Positions 6,895 through 14,373 of a stretch of DNA of 20,844 nucleotides are shown here, one piece after another (the first letter of the stretch is position 1; the number at the start of each line of letters is the position of its first letter). Below the pieces are notes generated by a model. It was given only the letters and a program-made list of their open reading frames with translations. It did no database searches and was not told where the DNA came from. The stretch is taken from NCBI GenBank assembly GCA_036505615.1, contig DASXTB010000459.1:1-20844 (forward strand), in the 5' to 3' direction. Source of the DNA: DASXTB01 sp036505615 (GTDB lineage Bacteria > Acidobacteriota > UBA6911 > JACQSX01). The position numbers were made by a program, and so were the translations under genes.

Positions 6895-7500
6895 TTATCC
6901 GCCGCTAACTACAATCTGATTTTCTATCCGCCGCACGCCTTTGATTTGGCGCACCAATGTTTCGGCGTATTTTTTTAGCTGATCTGTATCCACAGTACCG
7001 GTTAATTTCACCGTGCCATTGGATGCTGTGACGGCAATATCAGCGGTGTCTAACTGTTTCGATCGATAAAGCACAGCCTCGACACGCGCTTGAAGAACAT
7101 CATCGGGAATGGTTTCACTCAGTTCGGCTGCTGGTTGAGCACTGGTCGGAGCGGCGGCCGGCCGGGAAAGTCCTCCTTGCACTTCAGCCGTAGACTGAGG
7201 CGAGCGCGGTGGGGTCATCTGATTTTGCGGGATCCGGGATTGACCCGTGGGAGGCTGAGTGGCCGTTTGGATTGGTTGTGGAAAGCTCTGACTTTGGTCG
7301 TTCCGATTCGTTAGCGCTACATACAGGGCAATGATCGCAATAATTCCAATTACCACGATGCCGACGATTGTTCCCACCGATGTGCGTGGGTTTCTGCTCG
7401 ACTCCCGCACACTGTGGGTTTCAAACTCCTGGCGGCGTCCCCGAGAGGTCTCCGTCACATCCGGGCGCCTCGGTACTTTTGCTTCCTCCTCGTAAGCCAT
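6895..7500 (-). CDS. Membrane-anchored BON-domain protein
   Basis: The 201-residue product has a charged N-terminal tail, one transmembrane helix at about residues 41-63 (VGTIVGIVVIGIIAIIALYV), a Pro/Gln/Ser-rich linker of about 65 residues, and a C-terminal BON domain at about residues 133-200 (DDVLQARVEAVLYRSKQLDT, NGTVKLTGTVDT, VRQIKGVRRIENQIVV). BON domains bind phospholipid membranes or envelope polymers; the topology here places the domain outside the cytoplasm. A good AGGAG ribosome binding site lies 6 bases before the ATG. The gene stands alone, with a palindrome cluster just past its stop. The exact role, perhaps envelope maintenance, is not determinable. Confidence 0.88.
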   Translation of the reverse strand: MAYEEEAKVPRRPDVTETSRGRRQEFETHSVRESSRNPRTSVGTIVGIVVIGIIAIIALYVALTNRNDQSQSFPQPIQTATQPPTGQSRIPQNQMTPPRSPQSTAEVQGGLSRPAAAPTSAQPAAELSETIPDDVLQARVEAVLYRSKQLDTADIAVTASNGTVKLTGTVDTDQLKKYAETLVRQIKGVRRIENQIVVSGG

Positions 7501-7623
7501 ACTCTGCTCCTTTCGTGCTCACCTTCGCTTCACTCGGGACTGTCCACTCCCAAGCCCCACCCGTCCCGCCACCTTGTCCGCTGTGCCCCCGACACAAGTA
7601 TCGTTTTCAGGCTCTTTGAATTC

Positions 7624-7651
7624 ATTGTAGTTTGAATTTGCCAGGGCGCAA
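7624..7651 (-). promoter_or_regulatory. Weak candidate promoter of the BON-domain gene
   Basis: On the minus strand TTGCGC (7646-7651) and TACAAT (7624-7629) are 16 bp apart. The -10 is good and the -35 poor; the implied leader of about 115 bases is long. It is the best pair seen upstream of 7500. Confidence 0.22.
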
Positions 7652-7815
7652 TTGACTGCGGGGAAGGTGAAAAGTAAAGACCGCACAGGCAAGACCGGCA
7701 GCAGAACGTGGAAATAATTCAGAGCCGCGGGGATTAGCCTGCATTATTCATGGGCCAACTGTGTTCCAATAACAGGAGCCAAACCAGCGGCGCGTCAGGA
7801 CGTCGCCCTATCCAG

Positions 7816-7832
7816 CCCCCACAGGCGGGGGA
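7816..7832. repeat. Short GC hairpin in the 7501-8333 gap
   Basis: CCCCC and GGGGG arms face each other around ACAGGC, with no T-run. It opens a series of palindromes that fills much of the 833-bp gap between the BON gene and the Asp-box gene. The first 240 bp of the gap (7501-7740) show no recognisable gene or repeat beyond the candidate promoter. Confidence 0.5.
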
Positions 7833-7892
7833 TCAGCGCGTTGCCCAGGGCACTCCTACATCCAATCTTAGGAGCTCCCTTTTTACCTTTTC

Positions 7893-7940
7893 GTGTAAAG
7901 GATGTCCTGATACAAAGTGTAAAGGATGTCATGATACCGA
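7893..7940. repeat. Tandem 24-bp repeat (GTGTAAAGGATGTC-TGATAC), possible insertion-sequence end
   Basis: Two head-to-tail 24-bp units (7893-7916 and 7917-7940) match at 21 of 24 positions. The same TGTAAAGGATGT word occurs in the opposite orientation at 20828-20839. A terminal TGT and repeated binding-site words near an end are common for insertion sequences (the IS481 and IS3 groups have TG...CA ends), but no transposase lies nearby, so this would be a remnant or solo end. Translation gives CKGCPDTKCKGCHDTE, judged accidental. Confidence 0.6.
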
Positions 7941-7986
7941 ACAGCCAGCGGAGCCCTGGGAATCTGAGATTCTCTAGATATTAACA

Positions 7987-8070
7987 GCCCGTCCGCCAGA
8001 GGGGGACGGGCGGCAGAGAGATCGTCGCAAATCGCCCTACGATCTTTCGCCCGCCCACAGTGGAGTGGGC
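7987..8070. repeat. Two hairpins in tandem in the BON/Asp-box gap
   Basis: GCCCGTCC (7987-7994) pairs perfectly with GGACGGGC (8004-8011), and GCCCAC (8053-8058) pairs with GTGGGC (8065-8070). Neither has a T-run on either strand, so they resemble dispersed palindromes more than intrinsic terminators. Confidence 0.6.
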
Positions 8071-8090
8071 TGGAAAAATAGTATTTCGCA

Positions 8091-8140
8091 TCCCAGGGCT
8101 GCGCTGCGCTTCGCCCTGCGCCACACGCGCCTTCGCGCAT
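8091..8140. repeat. Dispersed intergenic repeat, copy 2 (CCCAGGGCTGCGCTGCGCTT word)
   Basis: Same word order as 4518-4560, less diverged here: CCCAGGGCTGCGCTGCGCTT, then CGCCCTGCGCCACACGCGCC and a TTCGCGC end. The CAGGGC and GCCCTG words within it can pair. Confidence 0.55.
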
Positions 8141-8184
8141 TTGTGTTAGTTCGGTTCCCACCGTGAAAGCCGGTTTATCTTTCT

Positions 8185-8211
8185 TTGACCCGTTAATTCT
8201 GCGAATATATT
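8185..8211 (+). promoter_or_regulatory. Candidate promoter upstream of the Asp-box protein gene
   Basis: TTGACC (8185-8190) is followed by an AT-rich GAATATATTCATT stretch with TATATT at 8206-8211 (15-bp spacer, short). A transcript starting near 8218 would carry a leader of about 115 bases ending in the strong AAGGAGG site before 8334. Confidence 0.3.
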
Positions 8212-8333
8212 CATTTCATGAGCGTTAATCTATTCAGTACGCGACTTCATCTGATCCCTTTCATGTAGTTCGCGGCATCTCGGTGATTTTTTAAGCAGCG
8301 AACTGTACATATAAGGATACAAGGAGGCTTGTC

Positions 8334-9917
8334 ATGTCACGACCCAGCAGCACCCAGACCCGTCCTGTGATCGGAAAACTCCCCCAGGGACTTGTATTAT
8401 CCCTACTCCTTTTTTTTCTCTTATCGGCTTCGTTTTTTATCGTGTCTAAGGCGCAGCAATCAAGCCCGTACGTCGAGCCGCGCTGGATGGCAAAGATGCG
8501 CGCCCTGAGCGCCGGCGCATCCGCGGGCGGGACCACCGTGATAACCGTCGGAAATAACGTGGATGTGAGCAATGAACGCGGACCACAGAGCGAGGTCTTC
8601 GTTGCTGTGAGCACGCAGAATCCAAGTATTCTCGCGGCCGCTTCCAATGAAATCTTCCGTAACCCGCAGCGCACGTATTTCTCAATCAATGGCGGAGCCT
8701 CCTGGACGGCCGCAGACCAGCCGCTAATTGATGAGGAAGGAACGCGATGGACCTTCGCCTCTGATCCAGGAGTAGCATTCGACACGCGCGGCACTATCTT
8801 TTTCTCACAACTGCTCATTGCCAGCATCGATAACAACTTCAAAGGCGATGCGATGGTGGTCAACCGCACCTCCGATGGAGGAGCTACGTTTTCACTTGGG
8901 GCAATTTTGAAAAAAGATCTGAATGCGGGCCCAGCCGGGCGATTTGAGGACAAGCCGTTCATCACCTGCGACACCAATCTATCCAGCCCGTTCCGCGATA
9001 ACGTCTATGTTGCTTGGGACACGGTCGAGGGCTTTGGCAATGGTCTCGTTAACTTGGCCCGTTCAACCGATCATGGCGTGACTTTTTCCGTGCAGAGAAT
9101 CGACGATCCGAACTCAGGCAGCGGAACGAACGAAATCGCGGCTGATCCTACTGTAGGCCCTAACGGCGAGGTGTACGTGGCCTGGCTCGACGTGCTCAAC
9201 AGCCGGCTGCAGATTGATCGCTCATTTGACGGCGGGGTAACTTTTGGCCGAGACAGCACCATCAGCCCCATGATCATTCGATTCGACACCGGAATTCCCG
9301 CTATCAAGGTCCGCCGCGCGCTGGTTTATCCTTCAATGGATGTAGATCGAAGCAACGGGGCTCATCGCGGCAGGCTCTACTGTGCCTGGACCGATCAGGC
9401 CGACCAGACGAGCCGGTTTATCGACGGAGCTGAGACCGATATTTTCTTTGCATTCTCCGACGACCACGGCTTGCACTGGAGCGCTCCCATTCGAGTTGCC
9501 GACGACACTGTCCATGCCGATCAATTTTATCAGTGGCTTTCCGTCGATCCTGTGGATGGGTCGGTCAACATCAGTTGGTATGACACACGCAACGACCCGG
9601 CGCGGCGCCGGACGGACATCTTCTTTGCACGTTCCACTGATGGCGGGCTCACTTTCAGCCCGAATGTGCGCGTCACTACTCAGTCGACCGACGAAAGCTG
9701 CCCTGCGTGCGAGGACCTGATTGCGCAGACCGGATTTACCTCCTCCACCATACGTTTCTGCCGCCAAAATTGCGATGCTGAGATTTTCAACCAGTATGGC
9801 GACTATACGGGAATTGCCAGTTTTGCTGGAATTTCACATCCGGTCTGGACGGACCGCCGCACCGGTGAACGGCTCAACGAAGAGATATTCACCGCTGCGG
9901 TCAAGGCGAAGAAGTAA
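8334..9917 (+). CDS. Secreted Asp-box (BNR/sialidase-fold) repeat protein
   Basis: The 527-residue product starts with an N-terminal signal or anchor segment (GLVLSLLLFFLLSASFFIVS, residues 19-38). The rest is a beta-propeller with Asp-box motifs of the S-x-D-x-G-x-x-F/W type near residues 118 (NGGASW), 180 (SDGGATF), 244 (STDHGVTF), 297 (SFDGGVTF), 375 (SDDHGLHW) and 434 (STDGGLTF). Asp boxes are structural; the arginine triad and nucleophile of true sialidases were not identified, so enzyme activity is not claimed. Between blades are strands such as DNVYVAWDT, GEVYVAWLDV and GRLYCAWTDQ. Two cysteine-rich spots near residues 455 and 475 may form disulfides. A strong AAGGAGG lies 6 bases before the ATG. 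It appears monocistronic, with a nested palindrome downstream. Confidence 0.87.
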   Translation: MSRPSSTQTRPVIGKLPQGLVLSLLLFFLLSASFFIVSKAQQSSPYVEPRWMAKMRALSAGASAGGTTVITVGNNVDVSNERGPQSEVFVAVSTQNPSILAAASNEIFRNPQRTYFSINGGASWTAADQPLIDEEGTRWTFASDPGVAFDTRGTIFFSQLLIASIDNNFKGDAMVVNRTSDGGATFSLGAILKKDLNAGPAGRFEDKPFITCDTNLSSPFRDNVYVAWDTVEGFGNGLVNLARSTDHGVTFSVQRIDDPNSGSGTNEIAADPTVGPNGEVYVAWLDVLNSRLQIDRSFDGGVTFGRDSTISPMIIRFDTGIPAIKVRRALVYPSMDVDRSNGAHRGRLYCAWTDQADQTSRFIDGAETDIFFAFSDDHGLHWSAPIRVADDTVHADQFYQWLSVDPVDGSVNISWYDTRNDPARRRTDIFFARSTDGGLTFSPNVRVTTQSTDESCPACEDLIAQTGFTSSTIRFCRQNCDAEIFNQYGDYTGIASFAGISHPVWTDRRTGERLNEEIFTAAVKAKK

Positions 9918-9976
9918 GGTCAAATGGCGGAATGCGGATTGCTGATTGGGGATCGGGGATGAATGAGAGATCGGTA

Positions 9977-10088
9977 GCGCGAGCGTAAACCGGAATTATT
10001 TGCGAACCTAACCGCAGAGACCTTGCCCTCTTTTTAGGGGAATCAAGTTGCGATTCCTCTTGCGAATAATTCCAGCTTACGCTCGCGC
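9977..10088. repeat. Nested palindrome just upstream of the TPR gene
   Basis: Outer arms 9977-10006 (begins GCGCGAGCGTAA) and 10060-10088 (ends TTACGCTCGCGC) are near-perfect reverse complements. Inside them AGGGGAATC and GATTCCTCT (10037-10058) form a second stem. The element fills most of the 184-bp gap, and its right arm ends 2 bases before the AGGAGA ribosome binding site (10091-10096). It may be a mobile palindrome or may affect terminator and leader folding. Confidence 0.8.
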
Positions 10089-10101
10089 TTAGGAGAATCA
10101 G

Positions 10102-11829
10102 ATGCCTAAATTGACTAATTGGATCAGATCGAGATTCCGTGCCGGCTGGCTGTTGTTTGTCTTAGTGCCGGCCATTGCCGGCCCTCGTCTGTGGGCTCAG
10201 CAGGCCGGCCTGGGCAAAATAAACTTTCCCACTTCCGGGTCTGCACAAGCGCAGGTCCATTTCCTGCGAGGCGTCGCCGCGCTGCATTCCTTCTGGTTTG
10301 AGGAAGCGTTGGATGCGTTCCGCGACTCCACGCGAGTGGACCCGGATTTCATGATGGGCTACTGGGGCGAAGCGATGGCCAATAACCACCCGCTCTGGTC
10401 GGAACAGGACACTGCGGCGGGAAGAAAGGTGATTGCGAAAATGGGCGGAACTGAAAAGCTGACGCCTAAGGAACGCGCTTTCATCGACGCGGTAAAACTT
10501 CTCTACGGAGACGGTGACAAGCCTGCCCGCGACCGCGCCTACTCAGAGGCGATGGAAAAGATGTACCGCCAGTACCCCGGCGATCTGGAGGTGGCTGCCT
10601 TCTATGCGCTTTCGCTGCTGGGGACAGTTCGCTCGGAAGACAAGAGTTTTCGCCGGCAAATGCAGGCCGGAGCCATCGCCTTGGACATCTATCAGAAGAA
10701 TCCGGACCATCCCGGAGCGGCGCATTACATCATTCATGCCTTCGACGATCCCGACCATGCTGTTCTGGCGTTACCTGCCGCCCGCCGTTACGCCGACATT
10801 GCACCCGAGGCGCATCATGCCCGCCATATGCCTTCACACATATTCCTGCAGCTTGGCATGTGGCCCGAAGCCGCTGCTTCGAATCAGTCCGCCTGGGCTG
10901 TGTCGGACGCCTGGGTCAAGAGCAAGGGCCTTCCGGTTAGCTGGCGTGATTATCACAGCCTTCATTGGCTTCTCTACGTTTATTTGCAGCAGGGACGTCA
11001 AAGCAAGGCCGAAGAGTTACTGTCGCTGATGAGCAAGACCATGGCCAAATCAAAGTACGAGTCCAAACTGCGGCCCAACTACTACGCCAACAACTATGCC
11101 GATATGGCTGCCGCCTTTGTGGTGGAGACGGAGCGATGGGACCTCGCGTCGAAGCTTTTTCCCCGGTCACAAACAAATTTCGAGGAGCAACCGGAAGCCA
11201 CGGTTGCGGCCGGCCAACATGCCGCGCATGGAGGCGCCGCCAAGCCGGGCGATGTCACCTCGCGATCATCGGGCGCTAGCCAGATCCTTCCCCTTTTTAT
11301 CCGCGGCTTGGCGGAAGCTCGAGAGTCGCCGGCAGAAGCAGAGAAGAGCATCGCGGCTTTAAGGGCCGTCGGAAAACAGAGGCGTGACTCAGCGGACTCG
11401 ACCGGCACCAGGATTGCAAAAATGCTGGAGATTCGAATATCCGAAATTGCGGCCGTCGCCGCGGCAGCGAAGGCGCATTACAGCGAAGCGATTGAAGCGA
11501 TGAAACGAGCCACTGCTTTGGAAGAAGAGCTATCTCCGCCGTCGGGACCGCCCGGCCTGATTAAGCCCTCACATGAATTGTTGGGAGAGATTCTGCTCCG
11601 GGCCGGGCGCCCCAAGGAGGCGGCACAGCAATTTGCCGTTTCACTGCGCCGGCAGCCCAACCGCGCCCGTTCGCTCTTAGGCGCGGCTCGTTCTGCCGCG
11701 CAATCCGGTGACCGGGCCGCTGCCAGCGCCGCGTATTCCAATTTCCTGGTTCAGTGGAAGGATGCGGATACCGGATTGCCTGAGCTGGGGGAGGCCCACA
11801 GTTATTTGGAGCAAGCAAGCCGGCGCTAG
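10102..11829 (+). CDS. Exported tetratricopeptide-repeat protein
   Basis: The 575-residue product has a signal peptide (residues 1 to about 33, ending RLWAQQ). The N-terminal part (about 50-100) is TPR-like (FLRGVAALHSFWFEEALDAF, then FMMGYWGEAMA), and the C-terminal part (about 450-560) contains further helix pairs (ELLGEILLRAGRPKEAAQQF). The middle has unusual conserved-looking histidine segments, AHYIIHAFDDPDHA around residues 207-220 and HHARHMPSHIF at 238-248, which could bind a metal. Similar proteins occur in Acidobacteriota as TPR proteins of unknown function. AGGAGA lies 5 bases before the ATG. The stop is 1 bp from the next start, so the dehydrogenase gene is probably co-translated. 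Confidence 0.87.
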   Translation: MPKLTNWIRSRFRAGWLLFVLVPAIAGPRLWAQQAGLGKINFPTSGSAQAQVHFLRGVAALHSFWFEEALDAFRDSTRVDPDFMMGYWGEAMANNHPLWSEQDTAAGRKVIAKMGGTEKLTPKERAFIDAVKLLYGDGDKPARDRAYSEAMEKMYRQYPGDLEVAAFYALSLLGTVRSEDKSFRRQMQAGAIALDIYQKNPDHPGAAHYIIHAFDDPDHAVLALPAARRYADIAPEAHHARHMPSHIFLQLGMWPEAAASNQSAWAVSDAWVKSKGLPVSWRDYHSLHWLLYVYLQQGRQSKAEELLSLMSKTMAKSKYESKLRPNYYANNYADMAAAFVVETERWDLASKLFPRSQTNFEEQPEATVAAGQHAAHGGAAKPGDVTSRSSGASQILPLFIRGLAEARESPAEAEKSIAALRAVGKQRRDSADSTGTRIAKMLEIRISEIAAVAAAAKAHYSEAIEAMKRATALEEELSPPSGPPGLIKPSHELLGEILLRAGRPKEAAQQFAVSLRRQPNRARSLLGAARSAAQSGDRAAASAAYSNFLVQWKDADTGLPELGEAHSYLEQASRR

Positions 11830-11830
11830 C

Positions 11831-12988
11831 ATGATTTCCTACTTTTCCTTTCCCACACAAATCATCTTCGGACCAGGTTCAATTGAACTGCTCGCGCAAA
11901 AAGTTCGCTTACTTGAAATGAAACACCCGATGGTGGTGACTGACCCGGGAATTCTCCGCGCGGGTCTGCTGGCACGCGTGGAAGAGCAACTCAAAAAGGC
12001 GAATCTGGAATTTTCGCTGTTCAGCGACGTGGCCGCCAATCCAACCGAAGACAATGTCACGCGCGGAACCGAGCAGTACCGCACTTCCCGATGCGACGGT
12101 ATTGTGGCAGTGGGAGGCGGCAGTCCTCTGGACGCCGGCAAGGCAATCCGGCTGAAGGTCACACACGATCTCCCGTTGGAAGAGTACGACGATCTGCGCA
12201 ACGGGGCCGGCCGGATTCGCCCAGAACTGCCTCACATGATCGCCATCGCCACTACATCGGGAACCGGGAGCGAAGTGTCGCGCAGCACCGTGATTACCAT
12301 CAAGCAAACAAACCGAAAAACAGTAATATTCAGTCCCCAACTGATTCCTTCGCTTGCGATCGCCGATCCGGAGCTGACACAGGGGATGCCGGCGCGCGTG
12401 ACCGCCGGCACCGGCATGGATGCCCTCACTCACAACCTGGAAGCGTACCTTTCGGCCGGTTACCACCCGATGTGCGACGCGATTGCCCTGCAGGGCATAA
12501 AGTTGGTAGCGGAAAATCTGCCGGGGGCGGTGCGACACGGAGACGACATTGAGTACCGTTCCAACATGCTGATGGCTTCCATGATGGGGGCCGTGGCGTT
12601 TCAAAAAGGATTAGGAGCCACGCACTCGCTGGCGCACCCGCTGTCAAGCGAGGCGGGTATGCATCACGGCACCGCCAACGCGCTGATGTTGCCTTACGTA
12701 ATGGAGTTCAATCTTGAAGTCGCAGCCGTGCGCCTGCGAGACGTTGCCATGGCGATGGGATGTGACGTTTCTGGATTGCGCCAAGAGGAGGCCGCGCGCG
12801 AAGCGATCCGCGCAGTGGAAGAGTTGGTTGAAGAGGTCGGAATCCCGCGGAGGCTGCGCGACCTTCCCATAGCGGAACAGAGCTTGCCCGCCTTAGCCAA
12901 CAAGGCGATACAGGACGGCTGCCATCTGCTCAATCCTCGACCCTGCAGCGAACAAGACATGCTGGAGTTGTACCGGCGGGCATTCTAA
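11831..12988 (+). CDS. Iron-containing (group III) alcohol dehydrogenase
   Basis: The 385-residue product matches the usual family length. It has the NAD-binding GGGSPLDAGKAIRL segment, the TTSGTGSEVSRSTVI loop, and all four metal ligands known from the FucO family: D197 and H201 in MDALTHNLEAY, H265 in HSLAHPL, and H279 in MHHGTANAL, with H269 as the additional conserved histidine. It should reversibly oxidise a small primary alcohol or reduce an aldehyde with NAD(P)H in the cytoplasm. The start at 11831 follows the TPR stop by one base and gives the family start FPTQIIFGPGSI; a longer reading inside the TPR gene is rejected. No strong Shine-Dalgarno sequence is present, implying coupling. 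The TAA stop lies at the edge of a 200-bp palindrome. The substrate is unknown. Confidence 0.92.
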   Translation: MISYFSFPTQIIFGPGSIELLAQKVRLLEMKHPMVVTDPGILRAGLLARVEEQLKKANLEFSLFSDVAANPTEDNVTRGTEQYRTSRCDGIVAVGGGSPLDAGKAIRLKVTHDLPLEEYDDLRNGAGRIRPELPHMIAIATTSGTGSEVSRSTVITIKQTNRKTVIFSPQLIPSLAIADPELTQGMPARVTAGTGMDALTHNLEAYLSAGYHPMCDAIALQGIKLVAENLPGAVRHGDDIEYRSNMLMASMMGAVAFQKGLGATHSLAHPLSSEAGMHHGTANALMLPYVMEFNLEVAAVRLRDVAMAMGCDVSGLRQEEAAREAIRAVEELVEEVGIPRRLRDLPIAEQSLPALANKAIQDGCHLLNPRPCSEQDMLELYRRAF

Positions 12989-13185
12989 TGGGACACGGAT
13001 GATACGGAAAGCGCGGATTGACTGATGTGCTCCCGGGAAAATGGAAAGACTACTCGATTCCCATTTTCGTTGAAGCTGCCCACGTTCTTTCAGTCAGATC
13101 GAAAATGGGATTACGTAGTCTATCTCCAAATTTCGAGGGAGCACATTCGTTAATCCGCATTTTCCGTGTCATCCGTGTCCCATTA
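12986..13185. repeat. 200-bp near-complete palindrome between convergent genes
   Basis: Arms 12986-13069 and 13100-13185 are reverse complements over about 84 bases with a few mismatches and small gaps. They begin TAATGGGACACGGATGA and end with its exact complement; the loop is 30 bases (13070-13099). RNA from either strand would fold into one long hairpin. The left end overlaps the TAA stop of the alcohol dehydrogenase, and the right end is 11 bases from the stop of the phosphatase-like gene, so it can serve as a bidirectional transcription barrier. Its origin may be a MITE-like element; no flanking target duplication is evident. An open frame across it (13018-13251) is not considered coding. 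Confidence 0.88.
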
Positions 13186-13196
13186 AAAATGCCCGC

Positions 13197-14228
13197 CTAC
13201 CTTACCGCCAGCGCGATGGGTGGACCGGCCTCCGGATTGAATTCCTTGTAGTCCAAGCCCAACAAGCGAAGCAGTGTCGAAGCCACTTGTTTCTGATAGA
13301 CCTCCGGCGAGGATGCGACCTCCCCGCGCTCCGGCGTATCCGGCCCAACGACCGCGAGCCAAATGTCCTCGGCGCCCTTTACCTTGCTGCCATGATCGGA
13401 CCAGTCGGCCAGCCCTCTCCCGCGGCCATGGTCCGAAGTCAGAATTAGCGTCGTCTTGTTGCGGTAGGGTTCAAGAGACTGCAGCGTCTGCCACAACTCT
13501 TTGAGCAAATCGTCCAACAGCCGGATCAATTGCAGCACCCGATCGTAGCGCCGCGCGTGCGCCCAGTCGTCAGTTTCGTCGAAGGCCATGAAAAGCAGAC
13601 GTGGCTGATACGTCTTCAGGTAGTCCACGGCAAGTTCAAACGTGAATACATCATGGCGCGACGAGTCCCATGGAGTGAGCGCTCGCCTCTGCAATAGGCT
13701 GAAAATATCCATTTCGGGGGTGGCGAATCCATGAGGCACCGGCTGGTAGCCGGCGTTGCAGAATATGCCGTTTTCCTCGTGGGCTGAGATGTAAAAGAAC
13801 ACGCTCCAGGAGGTGAAAGCCGCCACCCCCATTCTGGACAACATGAACTTGCGACGCACAAATTCCAAGACCGTCTCGCGTGGAATACGAATCTCCTTGT
13901 TGCCGGTGATCTGCGGCAGCGGTTGACCGGTCAGAATCTCGGCATAACCCGGATAGGAGACGCGATATGAGTTGGTTACTTGGACGCTGCTGCCGCGCGC
14001 CTTGTTACCTAGAACGATCCCCTGGGGCGCCAGGATGCCCCAGAAAAAGGGAAGCAAAGCTAGCCGTCTTTCTTCAGCAGTAGGTCGCCAGAATTGGCTG
14101 CGCAGCACCGCGGGACTTTCAATCCCTGATTTCTTGTCGGCAAGCAGATCCGCATCAGCTCCCGAAAACAGCTCCTGATATCTGAGGCCGTCGGCGGTAA
14201 TCAGGATAATGTTTTCAGTGTGGGGCAT
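13197..14228 (-). CDS. Alkaline-phosphatase-superfamily hydrolase (sulfatase/phosphodiesterase-like)
   Basis: The 343-residue product begins NIILITADGLRYQELFSG, the first metal-binding strand (D13). RVSYPGYAEILTG contains the likely nucleophile region (S91). Further metal sites are FDETDDWAH (D217 to H224), TSDHGRG (D266, H267) and SDHGSK (H279). This order fits the alkaline phosphatase/sulfatase/phosphopentomutase fold, with two metals and a Ser/Thr nucleophile; the leaving group cannot be predicted. No signal peptide is present from this start, which is unusual for phosphatases of this group, and no ribosome binding site is obvious; an upstream start was not found. The gene is convergent with the alcohol dehydrogenase and follows the inverted repeat 14248-14346. 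Confidence 0.82.
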   Translation of the reverse strand: MPHTENIILITADGLRYQELFSGADADLLADKKSGIESPAVLRSQFWRPTAEERRLALLPFFWGILAPQGIVLGNKARGSSVQVTNSYRVSYPGYAEILTGQPLPQITGNKEIRIPRETVLEFVRRKFMLSRMGVAAFTSWSVFFYISAHEENGIFCNAGYQPVPHGFATPEMDIFSLLQRRALTPWDSSRHDVFTFELAVDYLKTYQPRLLFMAFDETDDWAHARRYDRVLQLIRLLDDLLKELWQTLQSLEPYRNKTTLILTSDHGRGRGLADWSDHGSKVKGAEDIWLAVVGPDTPERGEVASSPEVYQKQVASTLLRLLGLDYKEFNPEAGPPIALAVR

Positions 14229-14247
14229 GAGGTAGGCCTGAATATAG

Positions 14248-14346
14248 CCGCAAATGAACGCGGATGGACGCGAATGTTTTCAGGTCGTCAAACACATGAT
14301 CGGAAACTGTGAGATTCGATCTGAAAACATTCGCGTTCATTCGCGG
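14248..14346. repeat. Imperfect inverted repeat (GAACGCGGATGGACGCGAAT word)
   Basis: Left arm 14248-14283 (begins CCGCAAATGAACGCG, ends GAATGTTTTCAG) and right arm 14321-14346 (begins CTGAAAACATTCGCG, ends TTCATTCGCGG) are reverse complements apart from a 10-base insertion in the left arm. It fills the gap between the toxin stop and the phosphatase-like start, where a promoter would otherwise be expected. Confidence 0.75.
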
Positions 14347-14373
14347 CCAAATAGTTCGGTGCAGACTACAACA

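Noticed and set aside
6574..6978. Open frame running through the palindrome cluster on the plus strand
   Set aside because: It is composed of translated palindromes and ends inside the BON gene on the opposite strand.
7893..7940. Possible CRISPR array
   Set aside because: Only two adjacent units with no spacer between them and no cas genes in the window.
7750..7977. 75-residue frame with CKGCPDTKCKGCHDTE, resembling a small metal-binding protein
   Set aside because: The cysteine pattern is produced by the tandem 24-bp DNA repeat; there is no ribosome binding site or family resemblance.
8334..9917. True sialidase assignment
   Set aside because: Asp boxes are present, but the arginine triad and catalytic Tyr/Glu pair of sialidases were not identified, so only the fold is claimed.
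11708..11830. N-terminal extension of the alcohol dehydrogenase
   Set aside because: These 41 codons lie within the TPR gene; the family start FPTQIIFGPGSI follows the ATG at 11831.
4715..12988. One continuous pathway operon from the decarboxylase to the alcohol dehydrogenase
   Set aside because: A minus-strand BON gene and long repeat-filled gaps break the transcription unit; a metabolic link between the two parts is only a possibility.
13018..13251. 77-residue open frame between the dehydrogenase and phosphatase-like genes
   Set aside because: It lies mostly within the 200-bp palindrome and has no independent coding signal.
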